DNA of 64,000 nucleotides, taken from assembly GCF_026625645.1 (NCBI RefSeq), contig NZ_CP113056.1:1178001-1242000 (forward strand), written 5' to 3'. Each line of letters starts with the position of its first letter. Position 1 is the stretch's first letter. Made by a program: the position numbers and the translations under genes. The DNA is from Ancylobacter sp. SL191. GTDB taxonomy: Bacteria > Pseudomonadota > Alphaproteobacteria > Rhizobiales > Xanthobacteraceae. Under the pieces are notes generated by a model, which saw nothing but the letters and a program-made list of their open reading frames with translations, was not told where the DNA came from and did no database searches. This document shows positions 55,670 to 64,000 of this stretch, piece by piece.

Positions 55670-56254
55670 TCAGGCGCGGCGCTTGCGGCCGGTGATCATC
55701 GACAGCACGAGGTTCTCGCGGTGGCGATGGCTCTCGACGAGCGCCGCCAGCGCGTGCAGCAGCGCCAGGACCAGGATGGAATTGGCGAGCCATTCGTGCG
55801 TCTCCTCCAGCCAGTCCTCGCCCCAGAAGGCGTCGAGCCCCATCATCCACCCGCTGACGCAGGTGGCGGCGAGCAGGGCCATCAGCGCGAGCATCATCAC
55901 CGCACCGGCGGGATTGTGCCCCAGCATGCGCGGCTCGCGGCCCTTGGCAAGAGCGGAGAGATACCGCCCGAGCCGGCGCGGGCCGGGAACGAACTGCGCG
56001 AAGCGCGCGTAATGCGTGCCGATGAAGCCCCAGATCACCCGCACCACCAGAACCGCGGCCACGACATAGCCGATGATCTGGTGGAGCGATTCGCCGTCCT
56101 CGACGACGAAGAGGTTCAGCAGGCACCCGGCGACCACGGTCCAGTGGAAGATCCGGACCACCGGATCCCACACCACGACCTCAGGGGAGGCCGTGGTTGA
56201 GGCGCTGGCCGGGCCGCGCGCGGCGGCACCGGCAGTGGGGGCGGGGCCGGTCAT
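55670..56254 (-). CDS. Cytochrome b561-type membrane protein
   Basis: This 194-residue membrane cytochrome has four hydrophobic helices and histidines positioned for haem: FHWTVVAGCLLNLF, SLHQIIGYVVAAVLVVRV, THEWLANSILVLALLHALAALVESH. It would move electrons across or within the membrane, perhaps to or from a periplasmic partner. The start at 56254 uses the TGATG overlap with the PepSY gene; the open frame extends upstream through that gene as a shadow. Its function in this operon is inferred. Confidence 0.83.
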   Translation of the reverse strand: MTGPAPTAGAAARGPASASTTASPEVVVWDPVVRIFHWTVVAGCLLNLFVVEDGESLHQIIGYVVAAVLVVRVIWGFIGTHYARFAQFVPGPRRLGRYLSALAKGREPRMLGHNPAGAVMMLALMALLAATCVSGWMMGLDAFWGEDWLEETHEWLANSILVLALLHALAALVESHRHRENLVLSMITGRKRRA

Positions 56255-56538
56255 CAGTCGATCTCGGACTTCACGACCGCGCCGGAGACCGGGTTGAAAT
56301 AGACCTCGGCCTTCTTGCCGTCCTTGGTGTAGCCGTAGATCTCGTAGCAGCTGCCGGAGACCTTGAAGGTCTTGATCTTCTGATAGCCCATCTCGGCGAC
56401 CTTCGCCTTCATGGCGTCTTCGGTCATCCACTTGTCCTTGGCCTCGGTGGTGCAGGCCGGGCCGGCATAGGCGGCGATCGGGGCGACGACCGGAGCGATC
56501 AGGAACGCGGCGGTGAGGCTGGCGGCGAAAAGGCGCAT
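56254..56538 (-). CDS. PepSY-domain periplasmic protein
   Basis: This 94-residue secreted protein has a signal peptide (MRLFAASLTAAFLIAPVVAPIAAYA). The mature domain contains KMTEDAMKAKVAEMGYQKIKTFKVSGSCYEIYGYTKDGKKAEVYF-like spacing, typical of the PepSY (PF13670) fold, and two cysteines likely to form a disulfide. It is the first gene of the PepSY-cytochrome-RR-HK operon. PepSY proteins are thought to bind or inhibit partners in the periplasm; here it may be the signal-facing component. Confidence 0.85.
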   Translation of the reverse strand: MRLFAASLTAAFLIAPVVAPIAAYAGPACTTEAKDKWMTEDAMKAKVAEMGYQKIKTFKVSGSCYEIYGYTKDGKKAEVYFNPVSGAVVKSEID

Positions 56539-56732
56539 CGGGTTAAGTCCTCAAGCAACATCGGCGACTTGCCGACGGCGAGAGACTTCGCCGCGTAAAC
56601 CTGTCGGTGAACTGTCGTCCTCGCCAAGAAATGAGAAGCGAATGAGCGCCGCTCGATTGGTCATTTCTGACAGCTTCCCGACAGGAACAGCGCGCGACAC
56701 AGGCCCCGACCAAGTGTCCGGGGAGATGACGC

Positions 56733-57308
56733 GTGCGGGGGATGTGGGGGCGGATCGGGCGTGGCGCGGCCTGGCTGGGGATGGCCATTTTCGGCGCCGC
56801 CGCGCTCTATGCCGGCGTGACCGTGGCGCAGGGCAATCTTCACGCGGTGATCCCCGGCGAGCTCTACCGCTCCGCCACGCTGTCCGGGCCGCAGCTCGAG
56901 GCGACGCTGAGCGGGCTCAACATCCGCACCATCGTCAATCTGCGCGGCGCCTCGCCCGATCAGGGCTGGTATCGCGAGGAGGTCCGCCTCGCCAGCACGC
57001 ATGGCGCGACGCTGATCGACCTGCCCTGGTCCGCGCGCCGCGAACTGACCGATGCGGAGGTCGCCGATTTCATGGCGCGCCTCAAGGACGCCCCGCGCCC
57101 GATCCTCATCCATTGCCGCTCCGGCGCCGACCGCACGGGCCTCGCCGCCGCGCTCTACCTCGCCGCCATCAAGCGTTCGGACGAGGAAACCGCCGAGAGC
57201 CAGCTCTCGCTGTGGTTCGGCCATATCGCCCTGCCGTTTACGCCCTTCTACGCCATGGACGAGACCTTCGAGCGGCTGGAGCCGAGCCTAGGCTATTTCG
57301 ACAGCTGA
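56733..57308 (+). CDS. Tyrosine/dual-specificity phosphatase family protein
   Basis: This 191-residue phosphatase has an N-terminal membrane anchor (GAAWLGMAIFGAAALYAGVTV) and the active-site motif HCRSGADR with Cys128 and Arg134. An Asp general acid could lie in IDLPWSARRELTD. GTG at 56733 or ATG at 56742 are both possible starts; neither has a strong ribosome binding site. The 3' end overlaps a small opposite-strand gene by 16 bases. The substrate is unknown; membrane-anchored members can act on lipids or proteins. Confidence 0.8.
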   Translation: MRGMWGRIGRGAAWLGMAIFGAAALYAGVTVAQGNLHAVIPGELYRSATLSGPQLEATLSGLNIRTIVNLRGASPDQGWYREEVRLASTHGATLIDLPWSARRELTDAEVADFMARLKDAPRPILIHCRSGADRTGLAAALYLAAIKRSDEETAESQLSLWFGHIALPFTPFYAMDETFERLEPSLGYFDS

Positions 57309-57472
57309 TCGCGGGGCGCCGGTGTCGCCGGGGGACGGGCGCGCCGGCAGCGCTCGGAGCAGAAGCGCACCGCCTCCCAGTCCCGCGCCCATTTGCGGCG
57401 CCAGGCGAAGGGCCGCCCGCAGGCGGCGCAGGGCTTGGTCGGCAGTTCCGCCTTGCGGCGCATCCGGCTCAT
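57293..57472 (-). CDS. Small DUF2256-like zinc-ribbon protein
   Basis: This short 59-residue gene is easily missed. It reads MSRMRRKAELPTKPCAACGR, then PFAWRRKWARDWEAVRFCSE, then RCRR and a Pro-rich tail. Cys15, Cys18, Cys38 and Cys42 form a CxxC-x19-CxxxC zinc-binding pattern, and the KPC-CGRPFxWRKKW-WxxVxxCS layout matches the DUF2256 family. It ends in TAG at 57293, overlapping the phosphatase stop. Function is unknown; it sits 33 bases downstream of the SDR gene on the same strand. Confidence 0.78.
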   Translation of the reverse strand: MSRMRRKAELPTKPCAACGRPFAWRRKWARDWEAVRFCSERCRRARPPATPAPRDQLSK

Positions 57473-57505
57473 GGTGCCCAGCTCATGGCGGCGACACCCG
57501 GCCGC

Positions 57506-58204
57506 TCACCACGGAATGGTCTCGCCGCGCCAGTCGACAAAGCCGCCGCTCTGGTCGGGCGCGAGACCGTCAACGACCGCCAGAAGCTGCGCCGCCGCCT
57601 CCGCCGGCGTCTGCGCCGGGTGGTCCGGCCGGGCGAAGGGGGCGGAGAGCGGGGTCGCGACCGAACCGGGATGCAGCGCCACGCAGATCGCCTCGGGCGC
57701 GCGGCGGGCCAGCTCGATGGCGGCGGTGTGGACGAACTGGTTCAGCGCCGCCTTCGCCGCCCGGTAGCCGTACCAGCCGCCGAGCCGGTTGTCGCCGATC
57801 GAGCCGACCCGCGCCGACAGGGTGGCGAAGACCGCGCGCCCGCTGCGCGGCAGGGCCGGCAGCAGGTGCTTCATCAACAGAGCGGGTCCGATGGCGTTGA
57901 TGGCGAAGCTCTCGACGAGATGGCCGGCATCGAGCTCGCGCCAGCTCTTTTCCGGCCGGTAGTCTCCCGTGTGCAGCATGCCGGTGGCGTCGATGGCGAG
58001 ACGGATCTCGCCGTGCCCGGCGGCATGGACGACCGCGCGCTCAAGGCTCGCCTCGTCGGTCAGGTCGATCGAAACCGGCGTGCGCCGCCCGAAGGCCAGC
58101 ACGGAGTCATACCGGCCGGACGACTGGAGCGTCGCCACGAGGGCGGTGCCGATGCCGCCGGTGGCACCGAAGACGACGGCGCAGCTTCGGGGTTCGGTGG
58201 TCAT
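57506..58204 (-). CDS. Short-chain dehydrogenase/reductase
   Basis: This 232-residue NAD(P)-dependent Rossmann-fold enzyme has the cofactor motif GATGGIG (about 13-19), DATG in the NNAG position, the catalytic Tyr and Lys in YGYRAAKAALNQF, and a catalytic Ser in TLSARVGS. The length is standard for classical SDRs. The substrate is unknown. It is upstream of the DUF2256 gene on the same strand, and the two may form a small operon. Confidence 0.86.
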   Translation of the reverse strand: MTTEPRSCAVVFGATGGIGTALVATLQSSGRYDSVLAFGRRTPVSIDLTDEASLERAVVHAAGHGEIRLAIDATGMLHTGDYRPEKSWRELDAGHLVESFAINAIGPALLMKHLLPALPRSGRAVFATLSARVGSIGDNRLGGWYGYRAAKAALNQFVHTAAIELARRAPEAICVALHPGSVATPLSAPFARPDHPAQTPAEAAAQLLAVVDGLAPDQSGGFVDWRGETIPW

Positions 58205-58427
58205 CGGGCACCTGTGGGCGAGGGAGAAGGAAGCGGGCGTATCATGCTGGCACTACGTGACACGCCCCCCGCCGGATGACCCGGCATGGTGTGGGCCGGT
58301 CGCCTTCGGGGGCGGAAGCCTCAAGGTTGCAAGGCGCGCGCCCCACGATTGTTTGGGTTGCGCGGCGGGCGTGAGAGATGATCTAACGGAAGGCTCATCA
58401 GAACGATTCAAATCAATGGGTCGGTGC

Positions 58428-59300
58428 ATGTCTCACCACAAGCATCTCGTCATCACCGGGACAGGGCGGGCGGGCACGAGCTTTCTCGTGCAGTATCTTC
58501 ACGCCAACGGCTTCGACACCCATCTCGGGCGTAACCCGGACGCCCAGCTCGACGACGCGGCCAATGCCGGGCTGGAGGATCTTCTGCTGCCCGGCCAGCT
58601 CGACGATCTGCCCTATGTGGTGAAGTCGCCCTGGATCGCCTTCGATCCCGCGAGCGCCATTCCGCCTCAGGTCACGGTCGACGCCTTCATCGTGCCGGTG
58701 CGGGCGCTGGAGGAGGCGGCGGCGAGCCGCGTCCTCGTCGAGCGCACGGCGATCCATCGCGCGGTGCCGTGGATGGCCGATCTGCCGGAGAGCTTCCACC
58801 AGTGGGGCACGGTTCCCGGCGGCATGGTGCATACGCTGAACGCGATGGATCAAGCCCGCATCCTCGCGGTCGGCTTCCACACGCTGGTGCATTACGCCGT
58901 GCAGAAGGACATCCCGGTGGTGTTTCTCGACTTTCCGCGCTTCATCGAGGATGGCGAGTATCTCGCCGCCAAGCTCTCCGCCGTGCTGCCGCTGCAGCGC
59001 GAGCGGGCGATGGCGGCGCATGCGGCGCTGTCCGATCCCTCGCTGGTGCGCACCGGCCGGGAGGTGCAGGCCGGGCTGCTCTCCGATGCCGATGCGGACC
59101 GGCTCGCCATCGCCCGCGAGCTTCAGGCCGCGCGCCGGCAAGTGGCGCAGACGCAGGCGCGGCTGGAGGAGATGGGCGCGCGCTTGGCCAATCAGACGGC
59201 GGCGATGACCGTGTCGGCTGCCATGAACGTCAACGCCTATGTCCGCCTGCGCAGCTGGTGGCGGCAGTGGCGCCGCGCCCGGCGGCATCGTGCGGCCTGA
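58428..59300 (+). CDS. P-loop protein, sulfotransferase/kinase-like, with C-terminal coiled coil
   Basis: This 290-residue protein begins with a P-loop-like VITGTGRAGTSFLVQYLHANGF, the PAPS- or nucleotide-binding form seen in sulfotransferase-like proteins. KSPWIAFDP and LDFPRFIEDGEYLAAKLSA would be the conserved later segments. A charged helical tail (residues about 225-290) looks like a coiled coil with a basic end. The ATG at 58428 is chosen with an alternative at 58416. The upstream 200 bases hold no gene. Sulfotransferase activity is not proven. Confidence 0.65.
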   Translation: MSHHKHLVITGTGRAGTSFLVQYLHANGFDTHLGRNPDAQLDDAANAGLEDLLLPGQLDDLPYVVKSPWIAFDPASAIPPQVTVDAFIVPVRALEEAAASRVLVERTAIHRAVPWMADLPESFHQWGTVPGGMVHTLNAMDQARILAVGFHTLVHYAVQKDIPVVFLDFPRFIEDGEYLAAKLSAVLPLQRERAMAAHAALSDPSLVRTGREVQAGLLSDADADRLAIARELQAARRQVAQTQARLEEMGARLANQTAAMTVSAAMNVNAYVRLRSWWRQWRRARRHRAA

Positions 59301-59463
59301 GGCCGCATAAACCGGGCCTGTCCTCAGGCGGGGCGTCTCTCGGGGCGGTGCGCGCCGTAGCGGAAACCGCCAAAGCGGCGAATCCGCCGCCCCTCCGCAA
59401 CGTCATGTCTCTGTTATCATCCTACCGGAAGCGAGACGCGAATCGCGCGCGACGGGGGGACGG

Positions 59464-60753
59464 ATGATCATCGAGGAGCGCGCGGGCAGCGCCGTCACCA
59501 GCGCCTCGGCGCGGGGCTGGCTCATCTGGGGCACCGCGGCGCTGTTCTATCTCTATGAGTTCTTTGTCCGGGTCGCGCCGGCGGCGATGGAAGAGGAGCT
59601 CCAGGCGCATTTCGGCCTCACGGCGGCGGCGCTCGGCGCGGCGGCGGGGGCCTATTACTTCATCTATTCGCCGATGCAGCTCGTCTCCGGCACGATGATC
59701 GACCGGTTCGGGCCCAAGCGCGTGCTGCTGGTCTCGGTCGCGATCTGCACCTTCGGCGTGTTCATCGAGGTGGCCGGCTCGAATTCGGCCTTTCTGGTCG
59801 CCGCCCGTTTCTGTCAGGGCATGGGCTCGGCCTTCGCCTTCGTCGGCACCATGTATCTCGCGGCGGCGTGGTTTCCGCGCTCCATGCTGGCGCTCCTGTC
59901 GGGATTGACCACCTCGCTCGGCATGGCCGGGGCCATCATCGGCAATGCCGGCGTGGCACGGCTCGTCGATTCGGTGGGCTGGCAGATGGCGCTGCTCATC
60001 ACCGGCGCGCTGGGCATCGTCATCGGCCTGCTGATCGCCCTCATCATTCCGGCCGGCGGCAGCGCCGGGCCGGTGCCCGAGGTCGGCGAGCCGCCGGCGG
60101 AGCGGGCGGGCATCGTGGCGGCGCTGCGCGTGGTCTATGCCAACCCGCAGAGCTGGTACATCGGCATTGTCGGCGCCAGCCTCTACATGCCCCTCTCGAT
60201 CCTCGGCGCGCTCTGGGGCGAGAGCTACATCGCCGCGCTGACCGGTGCCGACAAGATCGGCGCCTCCGGCGCGGTCTCGATGATGTATGTCGGCTGGATG
60301 ATCGGCGGCCCGCTCGCCGGCTTCGTCTCCGACCGTTTCGGCACCCGCCGGCCGCTGCTGGTCGGCGCGAGTATCGCCACGGTTGCGGTGACCGTCGTCA
60401 TCGCCTTGCTGCCCGCCGCGTCGCTGACCGGGATGTATGCGCTGCTGCTGCTGCTCGGCCTTGCCTCGACCTCACAGGTCGTGTGCTTCGCCGCCGCCGT
60501 GGAACATAATCCGGCCCGCGTCACCGGCACGGCCATTGCCGCCACCAACATGATGATCATGCTGCTCGGCGGCCTCGGCGAATGGGGCTTCGGCGCGTTG
60601 CTGGACCTGTTCTCCACCCGCGCCGACCCGAGCCCGGCGGCGTTCCGCGCGGCCATCTGGTTGCTTCCGGCGGTAAATCTCATCGGCCTCCTGGCCGCGC
60701 TTCGCCTCACCGAGCACCGCGCGCCCGCACGGCTTGCCGCCGCTCGCGCCTGA
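59464..60753 (+). CDS. MFS transporter
   Basis: This 429-residue inner-membrane carrier has twelve hydrophobic segments and the family loop between TM2 and TM3 as GTMIDRFGPKRVLLVS. The N-terminus (RGWLIWGTAALFYLYEFFVRVAPAAM) resembles a subgroup with unknown substrates. GGGGGACGG precedes the ATG. It is convergent with the GGDEF-EAL gene, 21 bases between the stops. Substrate and direction of transport are unknown. Confidence 0.83.
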   Translation: MIIEERAGSAVTSASARGWLIWGTAALFYLYEFFVRVAPAAMEEELQAHFGLTAAALGAAAGAYYFIYSPMQLVSGTMIDRFGPKRVLLVSVAICTFGVFIEVAGSNSAFLVAARFCQGMGSAFAFVGTMYLAAAWFPRSMLALLSGLTTSLGMAGAIIGNAGVARLVDSVGWQMALLITGALGIVIGLLIALIIPAGGSAGPVPEVGEPPAERAGIVAALRVVYANPQSWYIGIVGASLYMPLSILGALWGESYIAALTGADKIGASGAVSMMYVGWMIGGPLAGFVSDRFGTRRPLLVGASIATVAVTVVIALLPAASLTGMYALLLLLGLASTSQVVCFAAAVEHNPARVTGTAIAATNMMIMLLGGLGEWGFGALLDLFSTRADPSPAAFRAAIWLLPAVNLIGLLAALRLTEHRAPARLAAARA

Positions 60754-60774
60754 AGGATGTGAGCCGAGGGCTTC

Positions 60775-63537
60775 TCAGCCGGTCAGGTCGCCCGGACGGT
60801 GTCCGGCGCGCGCGCCGCGCCGTGTGCCATGGCGGGGCCGGCTGCCGAGCGAGGCGGCGAGGGCGCGGGCCTGCTCCAGCGGCTGCGGGCGGCCGAGGAA
60901 GAAGCCCTGCCCATGGGTGCAGCCGGCGCGGCGGGCGACGTCCTGCTGTTCGGCGGTCTCGATCCCCTCGGCGGTGGTGGTCATGCCGAGCCGGCCCGCG
61001 AGGTCGGCGATGGTGTCGACGATGGCGGCGCTGTCGGGCCGTATCACCATCTCGCGCACGAAGGAGCGGTCGATCTTGATCGTGTCGAGCGGGAACAGCC
61101 GCAAATGGCTGAGGCTCGAATAGCCCGTGCCGAAATCGTCGAGCACGATGCCGACGCCGAGCGCCTTGAGCTCGCGCAGCGCCTCGAGGTTGCGGGCATT
61201 ATTGTCGAACAGCGCGGTCTCGGTGATCTCCAGTTCCAGCCGCGCGGCCTCGAATCCGGTGCGCGCCAGTACCTGGTTGACCACGCCGACGAGATCGCCC
61301 ACCGCGAGCTGCACCGGCGAGAGGTTGACCGCGAGGCGCGGCGCGCCCGGCAGGTCGGCAATGTCGGCGCAGGCCCGCTCCAGTGCCCAGGCGCCGATCT
61401 CGACGATGAGCCGCGTTTCCTCCGCCAGCGGGATGAAGGTTGCCGGGCTCACCAGCCCGCGCTCGGGGTGCTGCCAGCGCAGCAGGGCCTCGAAGCTGGT
61501 GAGGCCGTTATCGGCGAGATCGAAGATCGGCTGATAGACGAGGTGGAACTGGTGGCCTTCCAGCGCGGCGCGCAGGTCCGTTTCCAGCTCGATGCGGCCG
61601 CGCAGATGCGCGTCCATGTCGGGCGTGAAGACGCAATAGGTGCCGCGCCCCTTCGCCTTGGCGTGATAGAGCGCCAGATCCGCCTGCTTGAGCAGGGCGT
61701 CGGCGTCGAGCTCGGTGCCGTCGGAAATGGCGATGCCGACGCTGGCGCTCGCCGCGATGGTGTGGCCGAGGATGCTGTAGGGCGTGCTCAGCTCGGCAAT
61801 GATGCGCTCGCTGAGCGCCTGCGCCGTTTCCGGCTGGTTCGGGGCGAGGCTGATGATGGCGAATTCGTCGCCGCCGAGCCGGGCGACCCGCTCATCATCG
61901 GCGACGCTGTGGCCGAGCCGGGCGGCGGCGGCGCGCAGCAGCGCGTCGCCCACCGGATGGCCGAGCGTGTCGTTCACATCCTTGAAGCGGTCGAGGTCGA
62001 GATAGAGCAGAGCGAGGCGCTCGCCGCGCTCGGCGGCGGCCTGCAGGGCGGCGTCGATGCGGCTGCGGAACAGCACGCGGTTCGGCAGGCGGGTGAGGTC
62101 GTCATGATGGGCGAGGAAGCGGATCTGCCCCTCGCGCTCGATCAGCGCGGCGTTCTGCCGGCGCGCCTCGGCGGCGGCGGCGTTGGCGCGGGCATTGGCC
62201 TCGGCAAGCTCCTCATGGGCGGATTTCAGCGCGGTGATGTCGGCGCGGATGCCGACCATGCCGCCATCGGCGGTGCGGCGCTCGCGGATGAGGATCCAGC
62301 GCCCATCGGAAAGCTGGCGCTCGGCCGAGCCCGAGGCATCGCGGTGCATGGCGATCATCTCGTCGACCAGCGCGCCGCGCTCATGCTCTGGCACGTCGTA
62401 CTGGCCCGCTGCCACCGCCTGCCGCACGATGGCCTCGAAGCGGGCGCCGGGAATCATGAAGGGCGCGCTGACCGCGTAGATGTCGCGGAAGCGCTGGTTG
62501 CAGGTGACCAGCCGGTCGTCCTGGTCCCACATCACGAAGCCGTCGGACATGGCCTCGATGGCGTTGACCAGCACCGAGGCGGCGCGGCTGCGCTCGGCTT
62601 CCATGCGCTCGCGCTGGCCGAGCGCGACGATCATCACCGTGCCGAAGGCGCCGACCAGCAGCATGCCGATGGCGACCGAGAGAAGCATGCGGTCGCGGTC
62701 GCGCAACCAGTTGGCGAGCAGCACCTGGCGCGGCGCGCTGAGCACGACGCGCACATCATTGTAGAGCGAGGCGCGGGCGACCGAGAGCGTCGTCCCCTCC
62801 GGCCCGGCGGCCGGCAGAAGATAGGCCGTGCCGTCCGGCGTCGGGGTCGCGGGGCCGCTGGCGACAAGCTCGCCGGTGCGCAGCTCGTCATGCGGCAGTG
62901 TGGCGATGAGCTGGCCGTCGGGGCGCTGGAGGGTGATGCGCACCTGCGGGTCGACGCCGGTCTCGGCCAGCAGCTTCATCAAGGTGAGCAGCGGCACTTC
63001 CGCCACCGGCGTCACCCCGCCCCATTGCGGCACAGTGCGGGCGAGATAGAGCGACCAGTCGCCGGAAATCTTGTTGCGCAGCGGCCCGAGCAGAGCGAGC
63101 GGCGCGGCGCGCAGCCGGTCGGCGGTGAAGGGCAACTCGCGCTGGCCGCCATGGGCGCGCGCCGTGGCGATCACGGCGCCGTCCGGGGCGACCAGCATGA
63201 GGTCGCGATAGGCCAGCGTCTGGAAGTTGAGGCTGCTGAGCAGCTCGGCGGCGAGACCGGAGCTCTGCGGGGTCGCCTTGGCGGCAGCGAACAGGCTGGG
63301 CAGGCTGGCGAGGGCGCCATGCACCTGCAGGAGCTGGCGGTTAAGGGCGTTCTCCACCGCCTGGGCGGACCGTTCGAGGCTGGTGGCCGCGGCCGCCATG
63401 GCGGCCCGCTCGCCGCGGTCGACCAGCAGGGCCGTGCCCGCGGCGACCGTCAGCAGGATCAGCCCCGTGCCGGCGGCGACGACCATCTTGAGCCGCGGCC
63501 AGAGCATCACCACGCGGTTTCGCAAAGCATGACGCAT
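60775..63537 (-). CDS. GGDEF-EAL c-di-GMP protein with periplasmic sensor and PAS domain
   Basis: This 920-residue inner-membrane protein has TM1 near residues 18-38, a periplasmic domain of about 230 residues, TM2 near 287-306, and a PAS domain near 325-440. A GGDEF domain with active GGDEF (555-559) and an EAL domain with EALLR (683-687) follow. Metal-binding residues ITETALFDNN, DDFGTGYSSL and KIDRS are also present, so both synthesis and hydrolysis could occur. The start overlaps the binding-protein stop as TGATG, hinting at a ligand-sensing pair. Confidence 0.88.
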   Translation of the reverse strand: MRHALRNRVVMLWPRLKMVVAAGTGLILLTVAAGTALLVDRGERAAMAAAATSLERSAQAVENALNRQLLQVHGALASLPSLFAAAKATPQSSGLAAELLSSLNFQTLAYRDLMLVAPDGAVIATARAHGGQRELPFTADRLRAAPLALLGPLRNKISGDWSLYLARTVPQWGGVTPVAEVPLLTLMKLLAETGVDPQVRITLQRPDGQLIATLPHDELRTGELVASGPATPTPDGTAYLLPAAGPEGTTLSVARASLYNDVRVVLSAPRQVLLANWLRDRDRMLLSVAIGMLLVGAFGTVMIVALGQRERMEAERSRAASVLVNAIEAMSDGFVMWDQDDRLVTCNQRFRDIYAVSAPFMIPGARFEAIVRQAVAAGQYDVPEHERGALVDEMIAMHRDASGSAERQLSDGRWILIRERRTADGGMVGIRADITALKSAHEELAEANARANAAAAEARRQNAALIEREGQIRFLAHHDDLTRLPNRVLFRSRIDAALQAAAERGERLALLYLDLDRFKDVNDTLGHPVGDALLRAAAARLGHSVADDERVARLGGDEFAIISLAPNQPETAQALSERIIAELSTPYSILGHTIAASASVGIAISDGTELDADALLKQADLALYHAKAKGRGTYCVFTPDMDAHLRGRIELETDLRAALEGHQFHLVYQPIFDLADNGLTSFEALLRWQHPERGLVSPATFIPLAEETRLIVEIGAWALERACADIADLPGAPRLAVNLSPVQLAVGDLVGVVNQVLARTGFEAARLELEITETALFDNNARNLEALRELKALGVGIVLDDFGTGYSSLSHLRLFPLDTIKIDRSFVREMVIRPDSAAIVDTIADLAGRLGMTTTAEGIETAEQQDVARRAGCTHGQGFFLGRPQPLEQARALAASLGSRPRHGTRRGARAGHRPGDLTG

Positions 63538-64000
63538 CACTCCCGATCCGCGTGAATGCCGTGAACTGGCGCCAGATAGGTGTTCCAGGCGGAGGCGCAG
63601 CTCGGCCCGCAACGCAGGATCCAGCGCGGGATCACCACCTCTTGCAGCAGGCGCTCGCGCCGGGCCGCGTCCTTGGGCGAGGTCGGCACCAGCGTCATCT
63701 CGCCGATGGTCTCGCCGCAGGTGGCGCCGCCGCTGTTGCAGGCGAGGCCGCGCTGGGTGTCGGTGTCGGCCTGGATCCAGACCCGGCGCTCGAGATCCGC
63801 CACGCCGGTGCGAATCACCTCCTGAAGATCCGGGGGGATGGCGTCCCAGGCGGCGCGGTTGGCGCCGAAGAAGGAGAGCCCCCAGCTGATCGCCATGGAA
63901 TGGACATGGGTGGCGATGCCCGGCAGGCCGATCTCATAGCCGCTGAGCGTGCCGGTGATGGCGCATTCGGCGACGCCGGATTTAAGCGCCCGCACGATTT
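63537..64000 (-). CDS. TRAP-type solute-binding protein (partial)
   Basis: The C-terminal half of a DctP-type binding protein is visible; the gene continues beyond the window end, so its start is unseen. The reading ALKSGVAECAITGTLSGYEIGLPGIATHVH and ANRAAWDAIPPDLQEVIRTGVADLERRVW fits the TRAP family. Four cysteines in two clusters (CNSGGATCG; CGPSC) are unusual and could form disulfides. Its stop overlaps the start of the GGDEF-EAL gene. No TRAP permease gene is visible here. Confidence 0.7.
   Translation of the reverse strand, partial: IVRALKSGVAECAITGTLSGYEIGLPGIATHVHSMAISWGLSFFGANRAAWDAIPPDLQEVIRTGVADLERRVWIQADTDTQRGLACNSGGATCGETIGEMTLVPTSPKDAARRERLLQEVVIPRWILRCGPSCASAWNTYLAPVHGIHADRE

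Noticed and set aside
60799..63555. A plus-strand open frame of 918 codons opposite the GGDEF-EAL gene
   Set aside because: Its composition is a shadow of the real gene, which carries complete GGDEF and EAL motifs on the other strand.

Overview
This GC-rich window looks like the chromosome of an alphaproteobacterium of the order Hyphomicrobiales, perhaps near Xanthobacteraceae. That placement is my inference from the rplU-rpmA-GNAT-obgE-proB order, the BigR-type sulfide operon and the MatR/MatC-type malonate locus. No marker gene was compared. Coding density is high, with many ATGA or TGATG gene overlaps. The one clear compositional outlier is an AT-rich gene at 30.3-31.5 kb.

Layout. 1-7.7 kb (+): the tail of a solute-binding protein, a PotBCA-type ABC importer, an FAD oxidoreductase, a DsbA-fold isomerase, two AhpD-fold proteins and a MATE exporter, apparently one import-and-oxidation unit. 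7.7-16.0 kb (-): a complete Wsp chemosensory locus (wspABCDEFR) feeding a diguanylate cyclase; wspE carries a one-base frameshift before its receiver domain. 16.1-21.6 kb (-): an alpha/beta hydrolase, a TehA-like channel and cydDC. 21.8-24.2 kb (-): DUF2892 protein, persulfide dioxygenase-like Blh, BigR and two half-size YeeE/YedE transporters, a sulfide-responsive operon. 24.4-28.8 kb (-): a second Pot-type ABC importer with a Tat-type binding protein. 29.1-31.5 kb: a serine hydrolase and the AT-rich HEPN-like gene. 31.6-36.0 kb (-): proB, a repeat cluster, obgE, GNAT, rpmA and rplU.

36.2-45.3 kb: a small stress-type membrane protein, tRNA-Ser(CGA), a MatR-like GntR regulator, and divergently the malonate locus matC-mdcABCDEGH. 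Import, ACP-bound decarboxylation and prosthetic-group synthesis are all encoded. 45.3-48.2 kb (-): a DUF2161 protein, a degenerate stretch, a lytic transglycosylase and an Rrf2 regulator. 48.5-53.6 kb (+): a metal P-type ATPase and a polyprenyl-phosphate sugar/glycosyltransferase cassette. 53.6-56.5 kb (-): PepSY protein, cytochrome b561, response regulator and histidine kinase. 56.7-60.8 kb: a tyrosine phosphatase, a tiny DUF2256 gene, an SDR, a P-loop protein and an MFS transporter. 60.8-64 kb (-): a GGDEF-EAL protein translationally coupled to a TRAP-type binding protein that runs off the window.

Two c-di-GMP inputs (Wsp and the GGDEF-EAL protein), two Pot-type importers and three compact sensing operons suggest a free-living, surface-associated, metabolically versatile bacterium. 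Start sites were chosen by Shine-Dalgarno sequences and overlaps read by eye. Family assignments come from motif recognition without any database search.
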